Counted from the first letter of the stretch, positions 1 through 13,954 are shown. The stretch is 35,578 bases of DNA from Faecalicoccus sp. (GCA_017941505.1 JAGAWH010000003.1:1-35578); one strand, 5' to 3'. Program-made: numbers and translations. Notes: generated by a model not told the origin, from the sequence alone.

Positions 1-17
1 GAAGGGGTAAAAAATAA

Positions 18-55
18 CCTCTCTCAAACGCTTTATAAAGCGGGATTGAGAGAGG
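18..55 (-). terminator. Large hairpin, minus-strand terminator or attenuator
   Basis: A perfect 10-bp outer stem (18-27 with 46-55) encloses a second inverted repeat (29-42, CGCTT/AAGCG). Read on the minus strand it is followed by TTATTTTTT, as in a Rho-independent terminator. It lies past the rpiB terminator, so it probably belongs to a leader or unit extending off the left edge. Nothing else is readable in positions 1-186 apart from the rpiB terminator. Confidence 0.5.
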
Positions 56-150
56 GCAAATTCTATAAAATTTTTTCTAAAATGTGGAAAAACCCTATTG
101 ACAAGATTTTTCAACATTTATCGGTGAATAGTAACGATTTTTTAACTAAA

Positions 151-179
151 ATTATCCTGCAGATGATCTGCAGGATAAT
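151..179 (-). terminator. rpiB/amylase operon terminator
   Basis: A perfect 13-bp inverted repeat with a 3-nt loop lies just after the rpiB stop codon in the minus direction. It is followed by TTTTAGTT on the minus strand, so it should end the amylase-rpiB transcript. Confidence 0.75.
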
Positions 180-186
180 CACTTTG

Positions 187-623
187 TCACTTCTCTAATT
201 CAGCAATTTTGCGAATTCGATTTTTATGTCTTTCTCCTTCGCTGAATTTAGTGTTCAAGAATACTTCTACGATATCTTTTGCCGTTTCAATTCCTGTTGT
301 TCGCTGCCCCATTGCCAGCATGTTAGCATCATTGTGCTCACGTGTAAGTCTTGCCATAGTTGTATCTGTACAAAGTGCGCAGCGAATTCCTTTTATTTTA
401 TTTGCGGAAATAGAAATACCGATTCCGGTCCCGCACATAACAATACCGGTATCCACTTCTTTGGATGCAACCATTCTGGCAGCTGCCGAACCATAATCCG
501 GATAATCAACGCTGGCAGTAGAATCACATCCGCAATCTATCACCTGATGTCCCTGCTCCTCCAACATCTTTCTAATTTCGACTTTGTAGTCGTATGCTCC
601 ATGGTCACATGCTATAGCGATTT

Positions 624-627
<4 letters not shown>
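187..627 (-). CDS. rpiB: Ribose-5-phosphate isomerase B
   Basis: This 146-residue protein should interconvert ribose 5-phosphate and ribulose 5-phosphate in the non-oxidative pentose phosphate pathway, in the cytoplasm. It is full length for the RpiB/LacAB family. It shows the N-terminal CDHGA phosphate-binding motif, the catalytic cysteine in VMCGTGIG and the catalytic histidine in REHNDAN. The single complete RpiB chain, with no LacA/LacB pair or tagatose genes nearby, favours RpiB over galactose-6-phosphate isomerase. The start is set by AAGGAGGA (637-644) inside the end of the upstream amylase gene. The two genes overlap by ATGA, so they are probably translationally coupled. A strong terminator follows. 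Confidence 0.92.
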
Positions 628-3653
<3,026 letters not shown>

Positions 3654-3673
3654 TATTTAAACCCTTGAATTAT

Positions 3674-3715
3674 AAAAGAGGAAATCTCTGAGCCAGGATT
3701 TCCTCTTTTCTTTTT
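3674..3715. terminator. gdhA terminator, possibly bidirectional
   Basis: A perfect 13-bp stem (3674-3686 with 3697-3709) with a 10-nt loop is followed by TTTTCTTTTTA on the plus strand. On the minus strand it is followed by TTTTATAATT just after the convergent phosphatase gene, so it may serve both. Confidence 0.85.
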
Positions 3716-4292
3716 ACTCTGTAGAAGGCTTTTGTTTTAATATAAATTGATTTCCATCATAGGAAATAATAGAAACTGAGCAGTTTGGCACTAGTACAAA
3801 GGTCGATTCTTTACTGTCGTGAATCTCTGAATCAAGATTGCTTAACACCTCACGAATAATGGACCCATGCGAAACAACCAGAATGTCTCCTGATTGTTCT
3901 TTTGCATAAATCTTTTTTAATTCCGTGAAAAACCGTTGTGCAGCTGTATCCCGCTTTTCCCCTCCGTATTCATAATATAGAGTCGGCTCGGTTTTCCCAT
4001 CCTTGAATACATCCGCGATTTTCTCGCCTTCCAGTCGCCCAAAGCTAACCTCTTTGAATCCTTTGGATGAATGAATCCTTAATTCTCTTCCATCAAGGAT
4101 CGCATCCAATGTGTCTCTTGCTCTTTCGCTGGTAGAACAATACGCTGCTTTAAAACGTGCAGTATCTAATCTTTTTCCCAAAGACTTAGCCTGTTCAATT
4201 CCTAAAACAGTCAGAGGTGAATCACTCCATCCCTGAATTCTTTTTTTTACATTAAATAATGTCTGTCCATGTCTAACAATATAAAAATCCAT
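3714..4292 (-). CDS. Histidine phosphatase family protein (PGM-like)
   Basis: A 192-residue member of the histidine phosphatase superfamily (phosphoglycerate mutase-like). The phospho-accepting histidine is in the N-terminal RHGQT motif, the conserved STSERARDT segment follows, and the second catalytic histidine is in VVSHGSIIREVL. Small members of this type act as phosphatases on sugar phosphates, nucleotides or cofactor precursors, and the sequence alone does not tell which. It lies between the rpoC terminator and the convergent gdhA. The ribosome binding site (GTGGGG region) is weak and no convincing promoter is visible in the 67-bp gap, so expression may rely on readthrough from rpoBC. 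Confidence 0.8.
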   Translation of the reverse strand: MDFYIVRHGQTLFNVKKRIQGWSDSPLTVLGIEQAKSLGKRLDTARFKAAYCSTSERARDTLDAILDGRELRIHSSKGFKEVSFGRLEGEKIADVFKDGKTEPTLYYEYGGEKRDTAAQRFFTELKKIYAKEQSGDILVVSHGSIIREVLSNLDSEIHDSKESTFVLVPNCSVSIISYDGNQFILKQKPSTE

Positions 4293-4330
4293 TTATATTT
4301 ACCCCACATGACGTATTCTATCATAAGCAA

Positions 4331-4354
4331 AAAGACAAGCAAATGCTTGTCTTT
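4331..4354 (-). terminator. rpoBC terminator
   Basis: A perfect 10-bp stem (AAAGACAAGC and its complement) with a 4-nt loop is followed on the minus strand by TTTTTGC, 6 bp after the rpoC stop codon. Confidence 0.85.
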
Positions 4355-4359
4355 AGCGT

Positions 4360-7300
4360 TTATTCTTCAACTACGGTATTTTCCGTTACTTCTTCTACAG
4401 TGCTTTCAGGATTCTGTACTGCAGGAGCCTCTTCTACATTGGCGCTGACGATTTTATCAAACTGGTCATCCTGAACTTCTTTCATACGTGCAATACGTTT
4501 GTCACGAAGTTCTTTTGCCTTGGCTGCAACGATCGCATTCTGAGGACGTTCGCCGACACATCCGGTTCCGGCAGGAATTAACTTACCAATGATAACGTTC
4601 TCTTTCAAGCCAACCAGATAGTCAACTTTACCCTTAATAGTCGCATCTGTTAATACCTTTGTTGTTTCCTGGAAGGAAGCAGCAGATAAGAAGGAATCTG
4701 TTTCAACAGAAGCTTTAGAAATACCTAATAATACCGGTTTGAAAGTCGCAGGTGTTTTACCTGACAACAGAGCATCACGGTTGATGCGGGTCATTTCATT
4801 CAAGGATAACTGAACACCTACATTCAAGTCTGTATCGCCCTTATCGATGATAATAACTTTCTTCATCATCTGTTTGATCATAACTTCCAGATGCTTATCG
4901 GAAATTTCGATACCCTGAGACTGATAAACCTTCTTAACTTCCTTTAAGATGTAATCCTGCACTTCACTGACACCGGCAACCTTCAATAATTCCTTCGGAT
5001 CTAAAGGTCCTTCAGTTAATGCTTTACCGGCTTCAATCTGTTCACCGACTTCAACCCAGCTTCTTAATGTCTGGTTACCGTTGATCTTATGAACATGACT
5101 TTCCTGCTCGTTGGTAATCACAACTTCCTGACGAGGTGTACCTTCAATCTTATTAATGGCAGTAATTGTACCGGAAATCTGAGCGATAACCGCAACACCC
5201 TTCGGGCAGCGCGCTTCGAACAATTCTTCTACACGAGGAAGACCCTGTGTAATATCGCCGGCACCGGCAACACCACCGGTATGGAAGGTACGCATTGTTA
5301 ACTGAGTACCCGGTTCACCGATACTCTGGGCAGCCATAACGCCGACTGCTTCACCGATTTCAACATCTTTACCGGTAGCCATATTTCTACCATAACACAT
5401 ACGGCAGATACCATTACGTGATTTACATGTAAATACCGAACGAATTAACATCTTAGTGATGCCGGCATCTACAATACGCTTTGCGATGGCATCAGAAATA
5501 TATTCATCCGATGCGATAATCAATTCACCGGTCTTCGGATCAAATACATCCTGCTTAGAATAACGACCGTTAATACGATCGATGAAAGACTCAATCTTCG
5601 TATTTGTCTTACGGTCAATCAAATCACTGACCATATATCCCTTATCGGTACCGCAGTCATCATCCTTGATAATAACGTTTTGAGCAACGTCAACAAGACG
5701 ACGAGTTAAGTATCCGGATTCAGCGGTCTTTAAGGCAGTATCTGTTAAACCTTTACGTACACCGTGAGTGGATGTAAAGAACTCAGACACATTCAATCCT
5801 TCACGGAAGCATGAATAAATCGGAACTTCGATATAAGGCAGAATGTATTCACTGCTGCCTGCTTTCGAACCATGACCAGGCTTAGCCATCAATCCACGCA
5901 TACCGGCCAGCTGTGTAAAGTTAGAACGGTTACCACGGGCACCGGAACGGCTCATCATGTTGATTGGATTTTTACGAGGCATCGTTGCCATCAATCCATC
6001 AGTGATATCATTTTGAACACCATCCCACATTTCTTTTAACAGGGTACCCCACTCTTCTGTTGTCAGCATACCTTTGCGTAAGAAATATTTTAGTTTTTCT
6101 GCCTGTCCACGTCCAAAGTTCACGAACTGCTCCTTATTCGGAGCGACCTCAATGTCACTTAAGGATACCGTAATACCGGCTACTGTAGAATATTTGAATC
6201 CCATGTCCTTGATCTGGTCCATGATTTCAGATGTTTCATCTACGCTGAAACGGTTAAATACTTCGGCAATAACTTTACCTAAGTCTTTTTTCTTCACAGC
6301 AGATGTAATAGGCAATTGTGCAATATATTCCTTAATATTTTCACCAGGAGAAATAAAGTATTTATCCGGTGTTTTGTCAAAGTTCTCTTTTGTTACCTCA
6401 TTTAAATAAGGGAACTCAGATGGGAACATGTTATTAAAGATGATCTTACCAACTGTTGTGACAAGATAATCATTCGCATGAATCGGATCAAAAGAAGTCT
6501 TGTGCATACCTTTGACAGGAACCGCAATTCTGGAGTGCAGATGAACCTGACCGGTCTGATATGCCATCATTACTTCTTCAATATTGGCATATAAATGACC
6601 TTCATTGGCTGCATAAGTACGCCAGAGAGCTGCTTCCTTCGGACAGTCAGCTGCATCGAAACGCGCTGCTTCTTCTTCCAATTCAGCTTTGGTTTCTTCC
6701 ATAGTCAAATAGAAGTTACCCATAACCATATCCTGACCAGGAGTGACGATTGGCTTACCATCTTTCGGACCCAGAATGTTATGAGAGCCTAACATCATAA
6801 CTAATGCTTCGGCACGGGCTTCTTCACTCAAAGGTACGTGGATTGCCATCTGGTCACCATCGAAGTCCGCATTAAATGCAGTACATACAAGTGGATGCAG
6901 ACGCATTGCACGTCCTTCTACCAATTTTGGTAAGAACGCCTGGATACCTAAACGGTGAAGTGTCGGTGCACGGTTCATCAGTACAGGATATCCATCAATT
7001 ACCTTTTCTACAACATCCCAGATTCTCGGATCTCTTCTTTCGATTAACTTCTCGGCATTCTTAGGATTTGGTGCCAGTTTCTGGTTTACAATCTCGTTGA
7101 TGACAAACGGCTTAAATAAATTAATTGCCATTTCACGAGGAATACCGCACTGGTACATCTTCAAATCCGGTCCTACCGCGATAACGGAACGTCCGGAGAA
7201 GTCAACACGCTTACCTAACAGGTTCTGACGGAAACGTCCCTGCTTACCCTTCAAGGAATGAGAAAGTGACTTTAATGCACGTCCTCCGGCACCGGTAATC

Positions 7301-8229
7301 GGTTTTGAACGACGTCCGTTATCAATCAGGGCATCAACTGCTTCCTGCAGCATACGCTTTTCATTCTGAACGATAATATTAGGTGTACTTAAATCCAATA
7401 ATCTTTTTAAACGTGTATTACGAGTAATAACACGACGATATAAATCATTCAAATCACTGGTGGCAAAACGACCGCCATCCAGCTGTAACATAGGTCTTAA
7501 ATCAGGCGGAATAACCGGAATATGCTGCAGAATCATCCAGGAAGGATCGTTATCGCTGTTTCTAAACGCATTGACGGTATCCAAACGCTTGATTAATTTC
7601 TTGCGCTTTTCGCCACTGGCCTTTTCCAGCTGTTCCTGAATATCTTTATATTCTTCTTCTAAATCCACTGCCTGTAATAAACGAAGTACAGCTTCAGCAC
7701 CTGTCTGGGCTTCAAATCCATGGTTAGTAATCGGATCATACTTACCATAAATCGCAAGATTCTCACGATATTCGGATTCTGATAAAACCTGTTTATATGC
7801 AAGCTTAGAATCTCCGGCATTGGTAACAATGTAGCTGACAAAGTATACGACTTCTTCCAATTCCTTCGGTGTTACTCCTAAAAGTAATGCCATGCGGCTT
7901 GGAATACCGCGTAAATACCAAATATGTGCTACCGGTGCTGCTAAACGGATATGACCCATACGTTCACGACGTACGCTGGCTTTTGTGATTTCAACACCAC
8001 ATTTGTCGCAGACTACGCCTTTAAACCGAACCTTTTTGTATTTTCCACAGGCACATTCCCAGTCCTTTGTCGGGCCAAAGATCTTTTCGCAATACAAACC
8101 ATCTTTTTCTGCTTTTTGAGAACGATAGTTAATAGTCTCCGGTTTTAATACTTCTCCGTGAGACCATTCCAAAATAGTTTCCGGGCTCGCCAGACGAACC
8201 TGGATTGAGGCAAAGTTATTTATACTCAT
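4360..8229 (-). CDS. rpoC: RNA polymerase subunit beta-prime
   Basis: A 1,289-residue beta-prime subunit, longer than the roughly 1,200 residues of Bacillus. It carries the catalytic magnesium motif NADFDGD (453-459), the N-terminal zinc cysteines C59, C61, C74 and C77, the bridge-helix/trigger-loop blocks ([19 protein letters not shown]), and the second metal site around [13 protein letters not shown]. The C-terminus is a low-complexity Glu/Val tail. It starts 5 bp after the rpoB stop; its ribosome binding site (GAGGAGG) lies in the last codons of rpoB, so translation is probably coupled. A terminator follows directly, with no rplGB-rpsL-rpsG-fusA block behind it. Confidence 0.98.
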   Translation of the reverse strand: MSINNFASIQVRLASPETILEWSHGEVLKPETINYRSQKAEKDGLYCEKIFGPTKDWECACGKYKKVRFKGVVCDKCGVEITKASVRRERMGHIRLAAPVAHIWYLRGIPSRMALLLGVTPKELEEVVYFVSYIVTNAGDSKLAYKQVLSESEYRENLAIYGKYDPITNHGFEAQTGAEAVLRLLQAVDLEEEYKDIQEQLEKASGEKRKKLIKRLDTVNAFRNSDNDPSWMILQHIPVIPPDLRPMLQLDGGRFATSDLNDLYRRVITRNTRLKRLLDLSTPNIIVQNEKRMLQEAVDALIDNGRRSKPITGAGGRALKSLSHSLKGKQGRFRQNLLGKRVDFSGRSVIAVGPDLKMYQCGIPREMAINLFKPFVINEIVNQKLAPNPKNAEKLIERRDPRIWDVVEKVIDGYPVLMNRAPTLHRLGIQAFLPKLVEGRAMRLHPLVCTAFNADFDGDQMAIHVPLSEEARAEALVMMLGSHNILGPKDGKPIVTPGQDMVMGNFYLTMEETKAELEEEAARFDAADCPKEAALWRTYAANEGHLYANIEEVMMAYQTGQVHLHSRIAVPVKGMHKTSFDPIHANDYLVTTVGKIIFNNMFPSEFPYLNEVTKENFDKTPDKYFISPGENIKEYIAQLPITSAVKKKDLGKVIAEVFNRFSVDETSEIMDQIKDMGFKYSTVAGITVSLSDIEVAPNKEQFVNFGRGQAEKLKYFLRKGMLTTEEWGTLLKEMWDGVQNDITDGLMATMPRKNPINMMSRSGARGNRSNFTQLAGMRGLMAKPGHGSKAGSSEYILPYIEVPIYSCFREGLNVSEFFTSTHGVRKGLTDTALKTAESGYLTRRLVDVAQNVIIKDDDCGTDKGYMVSDLIDRKTNTKIESFIDRINGRYSKQDVFDPKTGELIIASDEYISDAIAKRIVDAGITKMLIRSVFTCKSRNGICRMCYGRNMATGKDVEIGEAVGVMAAQSIGEPGTQLTMRTFHTGGVAGAGDITQGLPRVEELFEARCPKGVAVIAQISGTITAINKIEGTPRQEVVITNEQESHVHKINGNQTLRSWVEVGEQIEAGKALTEGPLDPKELLKVAGVSEVQDYILKEVKKVYQSQGIEISDKHLEVMIKQMMKKVIIIDKGDTDLNVGVQLSLNEMTRINRDALLSGKTPATFKPVLLGISKASVETDSFLSAASFQETTKVLTDATIKGKVDYLVGLKENVIIGKLIPAGTGCVGERPQNAIVAAKAKELRDKRIARMKEVQDDQFDKIVSANVEEAPAVQNPESTVEEVTENTVVEE

Positions 8230-8234
8230 CTATA

Positions 8235-11200
8235 TTAAGCCTCCTCTTCTTCTACGATCTGCATGGAATCTTCCATAGAATCATCCATATCGTTAACCAG
8301 CTCTTCTTTGTGTTCAACGACTACATCCTCATCAGAAGCTGCCGCATCATCATCCATCTTTAAATCCACTTCGTTGTGGTTTTCATCAAACAAGCGGATA
8401 TCGATAGCTAGACCCTGCAACTCGTGAACAAGTACTCTGAATGATTCCGGAATACCTGCTTCCGGGATATCCTTTCCTTTGATAATAGCTTCATAAGTCT
8501 TAATACGACCCTGAATATCATCGGACTTAATTGTCAAAATTTCCTGCAATGTATGAGCTGCACCATATGCTTCTAATGCCCATACTTCCATTTCACCGAA
8601 ACGCTGACCACCATTCTGGGCTTTACCACCTAATGGCTGCTGAGTAACAAGTGAGTACGGACCTGTTGCACGGGCGTGCAGTTTATCGTCAACCATGTGG
8701 GCAAGTTTGATCATATACATGACACCGACACTGATTCTTTCATCAAATGCCTTACCTGTCTGTCCATCATACAATACCTGCTTACCATCTTTGGTCATAT
8801 TTGCTTCACGCATTACATCAGCCAAATCTTCATTGGATAATCCATCGAATACCGGAGTTGCGAATTTAACGCCTAATTTCTTAGCTGCATATCCTAAGTG
8901 GATTTCGAGAATCTGACCGATATTCATACGAGAAGGCACACCAAATGGGTTCAAGATAATATCAATCGGTGTTCCATCTGCAGTAAACGGCATATCTTCA
9001 ATTGGCAGGATCTTTGAGATGACACCCTTGTTTCCGTGACGTCCGGACATCTTGTCACCTTCAGAAATCTTACGTTTTTGAACGATGTAAACCTTAACAC
9101 GTGTATTTACTCCAGGAGGAAGATCCGATCCATCTCCTCTTCTGAAGATACGAACGGAATGAACAATTCCGGCACCACCGTGTGGTACTTTTAAGGAATT
9201 GTCACGAACCTCACGTGATCTCTCACCGAAGATTGCGAGCAATAGCTTTTCTTCCGGAGACACTTCACTCTGGCCCTTCGGAGTTACTTTACCTACCAGG
9301 ATATCGCCTTCCTTAACTTCAGCGCCTTCCATGATAATACCGTTTTCATCCAAATGACGAAGCGCTGCTTCACCTACGTTTGGAATATCGCGGGTAATTT
9401 CTTCAGGTCCTAATTTAGTCTCACGGCAGTCAATATCATACTGTTCAATATGAATAGAAGTATATACATCATCGCTGACCATACGTTCAGACATGATGAT
9501 CGCATCTTCATAGTTATATCCATACCATGTCATATAGGCAATGGTTACGTTCTGACCTAAGGCCAATTCACCATTTTGCATACTAGGACCATCGGCAAGG
9601 ATATCACCCTTTTCAACACGTTCGTTTACATCAACGATTGGTCTCTGGTTGATGCAGGTACTTGCGTTAGAACGGGCAAATTTACGTAATTGATATGTGT
9701 GATCTACACCATTGTCATCAGTTACGACAATACGTAAAGAATCAACATAAGAAACTACGCCATCTTCTTTGGCAACGATGCCGACACCGGAATCCTTGGC
9801 AATCTTATACTCGATACCGGTTCCGACATATGGTGAATGCGGCACTAACAAAGGCACAGCCTGACGCTGCATGTTGGCGCCCATCAACGCACGGGAAGCA
9901 TCATCGTTTTCTAAGAACGGAACGCAGGCAGTCGCAACCGATACAATCTGTTTCGGGCTGACGTCGGCCAGCTCTACATCTTCACGGTTGGCGATGATGG
10001 TATCACCGCTCTTACGGGCAACGACCTGATCGTTAACCAAGCGGCCGTCACGTACTTCGTTTGCCTGAGCAATTACGAAATCCGCTTCTTCATCCGCTGA
10101 TAAATAAACAGTATTGTTGTCATCTACCGTTCCGTCTTTATTTACAACACGATACGGAGTCTGAATAAATCCGTATTCATTAATTTTCGCATAAGTAGTT
10201 AAGTTTGAAATCAAACCAATGTTTGGACCTTCCGGTGTCTCGATTGGACAGATTCTTCCGTAGTGAGATGTATGTACGTCACGTACTTCAAATCCAGCAC
10301 GGTCTCGAGTTAATCCACCTGGACCTAATGCAGAAATACGACGCTTGTTGGTCAATTCTGCAAGCGGGTTTTGCTGGTCCATAAACTGAGATAGCTGAGA
10401 GCTTGAGAAGAACTCTTTAATAGCTGCTGTCAAAGGACGAATATTGGTTAACTTTCTCGGTGTTAAGTTATCAATTTCCTGAATGGACATACGTTCTTTA
10501 ACAACTCTTTCCATACGGGATAAACCGATACGGAACTGGTTCTGGATCAATTCACCGACAGAACGGATACGACGGTTACCCAGCATATCGATATCATCAG
10601 TTGTTCCGATTCCATCCATAACATTTAAGTTATAGGCAAAGAATGCGTACATATCAGACATTGTGATTGTATGCATATTTGCGTATGGGTCATTACCGAT
10701 GATTTTGATGGTGTTACCGTCTTTATCTTCAACATAGATTTCCTGTACACAGGCACCGATTAACCATGCAGTTAACGGACTTGAAGCAGCACGCTGCTTA
10801 ATGGCAAGCACTTTACCTGCATCCAGTTTGTCCCAATGTTCGTGTACTACATATGGTTTCACAAACATTTCGTATTCTTCATCAGTGATATCCTGTCCTT
10901 CAGCATTTGTTAAGCGGCCAAGGGCATATAAACGCTGACCGTAGTTCATTACGGCATCAAAGTTTTCTTCTGTAAGTTCGATTGGTTTTGCGATAAGTCC
11001 GCCGTAAACCGGAATTTCTTCCATAGTTGCTCTTAATACGTCAACATCCTGACGTGTTAAAACTGTACCTTTCGCAAAGAAATGATCATCATCCGGAGTA
11101 ATATCAGCAGCTGCGATACGTCCAATCAATCCGGCATTGTTGGAAGTCGGTACAGATACAACATCCTCTTCATGGAATTCAGAGCGGAATGGGAAAGGTG

Positions 11201-12347
11201 TGCAGTATAAACCTTTTGCCAATTCTTCTCTTAAGAGATTACGCTCATCACGATGAATCAGTGTTCCCTTTTTCATGAAGACATTGCCGTCAACATCCAT
11301 GATGTCATCTTTCAGAATCGTACCGTCCATACGACCGATCGCATTCAGCTTTTTGCGAAGCTTATAACGTCCGGCTTTTGTTAAGTCATAGCGGCGGTGA
11401 TCGAAGAATTTAGCCTGCATCAAAGAGATGGATCCGTTTAATGTCGGAATTTCATCACTTCTCTGGTTTTCATAAAATGACAATAAAGCTTCCTGAGTCG
11501 TCTTTACTTTATCGTTCATCAATGTCTGTTCGATTTCTTCGTATTTTCCAAAGAATGCAGTATACAATAATAAGTTGACATTCTTATAATCGCCGTCTTC
11601 TACATCTTTTGCGACATCATCCCAAGTTCTTTCCATCGCATGTAAAAAGACTTCCATAGCTGCAGTATCGCGTGTATCTTCATTGACATTAATGTCTAAA
11701 GACATACCGATAGCCTTAAATAAGATAGTGAAAAGAACCTTACGGCGGCGGTCAATAGAAACATTAATCGTACGTCCGGCAGAGGTTTTCTTTTGCTCTG
11801 TAATAAATTCAAGCCATGTTCCACGGCTCGGAATCAGTTCGCATGCATAATTTTCTTTACCTGTTTTATCATCGTAACTTTCCGAAAAATAAGCACCCGG
11901 TGAACGCACGATCTGCGATACGATTACACGTTCTGCACCATTGATGATGAAAGTTCCGGTTTCTGTCATTAACGGGAAATCACCTAAGAATACTTCTTCG
12001 GATTTCTGTTCCACTTCACCGGTATTCGGATCTGTGACTTCTAATACCATATCTGCATATAACGGAGCCACATATGTACATTCTCTGTACATGGATTCCT
12101 CAGCATTATATTTTGGTTCTACAAAATGATAATCGATAAAATTCAGTTTGATATTTTTACCATAGTTTTCAATAGGATAGATCTCATCGAATACTTCCCG
12201 GATACCTTGTTTCTTGAACCAGTCAAAAGAGTCTGTCTGAATCTCAACAAGATTTGGTAATTCCAGGTTTCCACTCACCTTTGAGTAATCCCTACGGATT
12301 GACTTTTTTCCGCAGGAGACAATGTGATACGCGTTGTTTTTGTCCAT
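8235..12347 (-). CDS. rpoB: RNA polymerase subunit beta
   Basis: A beta subunit of about 1,370 residues, clearly longer than the roughly 1,190 of Bacillus. Most extra length falls between RYKLRKKL (near 331) and [12 protein letters not shown] (near 592). The rifampicin-pocket block is intact ([18 protein letters not shown]), but the residue after LT, equivalent to E. coli H526, is asparagine (codon 10347-10349). Two ATGs are possible. The one at 12356 abuts the AAAGG ribosome binding site with no spacing. The one at 12347 has 9 nt spacing and gives MDKNNAY, so I prefer it. The acidic C-terminal tail carries the rpoC ribosome binding site. Transcription starts from a strong promoter about 80 bp upstream. 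Confidence 0.97.
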   Translation of the reverse strand: MDKNNAYHIVSCGKKSIRRDYSKVSGNLELPNLVEIQTDSFDWFKKQGIREVFDEIYPIENYGKNIKLNFIDYHFVEPKYNAEESMYRECTYVAPLYADMVLEVTDPNTGEVEQKSEEVFLGDFPLMTETGTFIINGAERVIVSQIVRSPGAYFSESYDDKTGKENYACELIPSRGTWLEFITEQKKTSAGRTINVSIDRRRKVLFTILFKAIGMSLDINVNEDTRDTAAMEVFLHAMERTWDDVAKDVEDGDYKNVNLLLYTAFFGKYEEIEQTLMNDKVKTTQEALLSFYENQRSDEIPTLNGSISLMQAKFFDHRRYDLTKAGRYKLRKKLNAIGRMDGTILKDDIMDVDGNVFMKKGTLIHRDERNLLREELAKGLYCTPFPFRSEFHEEDVVSVPTSNNAGLIGRIAAADITPDDDHFFAKGTVLTRQDVDVLRATMEEIPVYGGLIAKPIELTEENFDAVMNYGQRLYALGRLTNAEGQDITDEEYEMFVKPYVVHEHWDKLDAGKVLAIKQRAASSPLTAWLIGACVQEIYVEDKDGNTIKIIGNDPYANMHTITMSDMYAFFAYNLNVMDGIGTTDDIDMLGNRRIRSVGELIQNQFRIGLSRMERVVKERMSIQEIDNLTPRKLTNIRPLTAAIKEFFSSSQLSQFMDQQNPLAELTNKRRISALGPGGLTRDRAGFEVRDVHTSHYGRICPIETPEGPNIGLISNLTTYAKINEYGFIQTPYRVVNKDGTVDDNNTVYLSADEEADFVIAQANEVRDGRLVNDQVVARKSGDTIIANREDVELADVSPKQIVSVATACVPFLENDDASRALMGANMQRQAVPLLVPHSPYVGTGIEYKIAKDSGVGIVAKEDGVVSYVDSLRIVVTDDNGVDHTYQLRKFARSNASTCINQRPIVDVNERVEKGDILADGPSMQNGELALGQNVTIAYMTWYGYNYEDAIIMSERMVSDDVYTSIHIEQYDIDCRETKLGPEEITRDIPNVGEAALRHLDENGIIMEGAEVKEGDILVGKVTPKGQSEVSPEEKLLLAIFGERSREVRDNSLKVPHGGAGIVHSVRIFRRGDGSDLPPGVNTRVKVYIVQKRKISEGDKMSGRHGNKGVISKILPIEDMPFTADGTPIDIILNPFGVPSRMNIGQILEIHLGYAAKKLGVKFATPVFDGLSNEDLADVMREANMTKDGKQVLYDGQTGKAFDERISVGVMYMIKLAHMVDDKLHARATGPYSLVTQQPLGGKAQNGGQRFGEMEVWALEAYGAAHTLQEILTIKSDDIQGRIKTYEAIIKGKDIPEAGIPESFRVLVHELQGLAIDIRLFDENHNEVDLKMDDDAAASDEDVVVEHKEELVNDMDDSMEDSMQIVEEEEA

Positions 12348-12428
12348 GCATGCCATCCTTTCGTTTATATTGAAGTCGCAAAAAATCTAAGGATTTTTAA
12401 TTGTCCGCAGACTATTATGCAATTTATT

Positions 12429-12457
12429 ATATTATCTAATTGATGTCTATATGTCAA
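12429..12457 (-). promoter_or_regulatory. rpoBC promoter, near consensus
   Basis: On the minus strand TTGACA (12452-12457), a 17-bp spacer and TAATAT (12429-12434) form a near-perfect sigma-A promoter. It lies just after the GntR-gene terminator and leaves a 5' leader of roughly 70 nt before rpoB. Confidence 0.85.
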
Positions 12458-12468
12458 TATATAAAATT

Positions 12469-12496
12469 AAAAAAAGAGCATATTTTAAATATGCTC
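12469..12496 (-). terminator. Terminator of the GntR-regulator gene
   Basis: The self-complementary stretch GAGCATATTT/AAATATGCTC (12476-12496) is followed on the minus strand by seven Ts, 9 bp after the regulator stop codon. It separates the regulator from rpoBC. Confidence 0.8.
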
Positions 12497-12505
12497 ACTT
12501 GGTTA

Positions 12506-13231
12506 CTATAATTCTTCAGAAATTGTGTATGTATATAAATCGCCGCGGTAATAACATTTCGTAAATTCAACAATTTCGCCCTTATCATTAAATGAAATAA
12601 CTTGCTTGAATAGAACCGGTTGTTTTTTCTCTATTTTCAATGCCTTGATAATATCGTCATCCGGAAGCATCGCCTTGATTTTCTCCATCGACTTTACAGG
12701 GCGTCCTATACCGCTTTCTTCCATTGTTTCATACAGTGATCTCATCTGGATGGTTTCTTTCATATCATCCTTCCATCCCGGGATATAAGATACAAAATAG
12801 GCAAGTCTCACATCATCAGCTGTACGAACTCTGCGAAGGCAGAATATTGGTGAGCCTTCGGAAACACCGCATATTGAAGATACCAAACTATCCGCTTTTT
12901 CTATAGATGCATAGCTTAACAAAACGCCCGGAGTTCTTCCTACTGATTCCATTTCCTGTGTAAAGCTCAATATTTTTCCTAAATGAACTTCAACGCCCGG
13001 CTGCCAGATTACGAAGGTTCCCTTTCCTCGATGCCGCTTTACCATGCCTTCCTTTTCCAAATCCATCACAGCCTGCCTTGCGGTGATACGAGACACATCA
13101 TATATTTGCTGGATTTCGTTTTCGCTTTCAATTCTGTCTCCCAGCTTATATTCACCGGAAACAATCTTGTCGCGATAGATATCCTTTATCTGCACATATA
13201 ATGGTTTTGATCCTTTACTATTATCTAACAT
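12506..13231 (-). CDS. GntR-family regulator with UTRA effector domain
   Basis: A 241-residue HutC-subfamily GntR regulator. Residues about 10-75 form the winged helix-turn-helix (PLYVQIKDIY, then SRITARQAVMDLEKEGMV, then RGKGTFV). The remainder is a UTRA ligand-binding domain ending in TKCYYRGDLYTY. Such proteins usually sense sugar phosphates or other small metabolites and repress catabolic genes; the ligand cannot be read here. The ATG at 13246 has no ribosome binding site, whereas the in-frame ATG at 13231 is preceded by GAGGGAAAG, so I chose the latter. Two copies of a 14-bp operator-like sequence lie directly upstream, suggesting autoregulation. Confidence 0.88.
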   Translation of the reverse strand: MLDNSKGSKPLYVQIKDIYRDKIVSGEYKLGDRIESENEIQQIYDVSRITARQAVMDLEKEGMVKRHRGKGTFVIWQPGVEVHLGKILSFTQEMESVGRTPGVLLSYASIEKADSLVSSICGVSEGSPIFCLRRVRTADDVRLAYFVSYIPGWKDDMKETIQMRSLYETMEESGIGRPVKSMEKIKAMLPDDDIIKALKIEKKQPVLFKQVISFNDKGEIVEFTKCYYRGDLYTYTISEEL

Positions 13232-13257
13232 AATACTTTCCCTCATTTGTTTAAATT

Positions 13258-13296
13258 TTATAACATTATATCACTTGAAACATTATAACATTATAT
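13258..13296. promoter_or_regulatory. Duplicated 14-bp operator-like site
   Basis: TTATAACATTATAT occurs at 13258-13271 and again, identical, at 13283-13296, 25 bp apart. Each copy is a near-palindrome (TATAA..TTATA). They fill the gap between the phosphoesterase stop codon and the GntR start and contain TATAAT on the minus strand. That fits an autoregulatory operator over the promoter; binding itself is inference. Confidence 0.5.
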
Positions 13297-13914
13297 TCAA
13301 AGAGTTTCTCGTCTTTTTTTATCAATCTCTATCCATTCATCCAAAGTCATCGGCTTATAATCGGAATACATGCAGAAACAGTTAATCATTTGCATCGGAA
13401 TCGGCTCTATAGAACCGTCGATGCATGTATGCATCTGGGATGCTACGTATGCCTGATAATGATCCAGAAGCTCTTGATCGTGTGTTTGATGAATGTGACC
13501 GTGCAGCATATAGGTAGAAGGATTCCCGTTTATATCTTTGCGGTACTGTCCGTTATAACAGACAATCGGATAATGGCACAAAACTACTTTGCGCTTATTT
13601 TCATGAAGCTCCGCATAATCCTTGATCCAGATAAAGCGGGATAAGTCCATTTTTTTATCCTTGATAAACCGGTCATGGTTTCCTGTAATAAGATAAAGTC
13701 TTCCGTTCAGCTGTTCAAGAACACTCATCGTTTCTTCTGCATTCCCCCATGAAAAATCACCCAGAATCACAACCTCATCGTTTTTCCTTACCTTTGAATT
13801 CCATTGATGAATTATATATTCATTCATCTCATATACATCCGCAAAACCGCGGCAGTCCATCTTCGTGTTTAACGCCTTATGAAAAAAATGTGTATCCGCT
13901 ATATAGTAACGCAT
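13297..13914 (-). CDS. Calcineurin-like metallophosphoesterase
   Basis: A 205-residue cytoplasmic metallophosphoesterase with the full two-metal signature in order: DTH near the N-terminus (D7, H9), GDFSWG, GNHD, CHYP and GHIH. Proteins of this size and layout are often annotated as phosphoesterase or phosphohydrolase of unknown substrate. GGAGGG sits 6 nt before the ATG and overlaps the T-tract of the upstream terminator, so transcription may depend on partial readthrough. The stop codon touches the first operator copy of the downstream GntR gene. Confidence 0.85.
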   Translation of the reverse strand: MRYYIADTHFFHKALNTKMDCRGFADVYEMNEYIIHQWNSKVRKNDEVVILGDFSWGNAEETMSVLEQLNGRLYLITGNHDRFIKDKKMDLSRFIWIKDYAELHENKRKVVLCHYPIVCYNGQYRKDINGNPSTYMLHGHIHQTHDQELLDHYQAYVASQMHTCIDGSIEPIPMQMINCFCMYSDYKPMTLDEWIEIDKKRRETL

Positions 13915-13924
13915 CGTAATCCCT

Positions 13925-13952
13925 CCAAAAAAAAGAGCGGTTTTCCGCTCTT
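13925..13952 (-). terminator. Terminator after the lipoprotein gene
   Basis: The stem AAGAGCGG/CCGCTCTT (8 bp, AAAA loop on the minus strand) is followed by a run of eight Ts running into the ribosome binding site of the phosphoesterase gene. Confidence 0.85.
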
Positions 13953-13954
13953 AT

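Noticed and set aside
83..130. DnaA-box-like TGTGGAAAA and AT-rich DNA, possible origin
   Set aside because: A single consensus match with no cluster, and no dnaA, dnaN or rpmH nearby.
98..130. TTGACA at 98-103 as a plus-strand promoter
   Set aside because: No -10 hexamer lies at 15-19 bp, and no plus-strand gene follows.
5089..7064. Plus-strand open frames inside rpoC and rpoB
   Set aside because: They are antisense shadows of highly conserved genes without their own translation signals.
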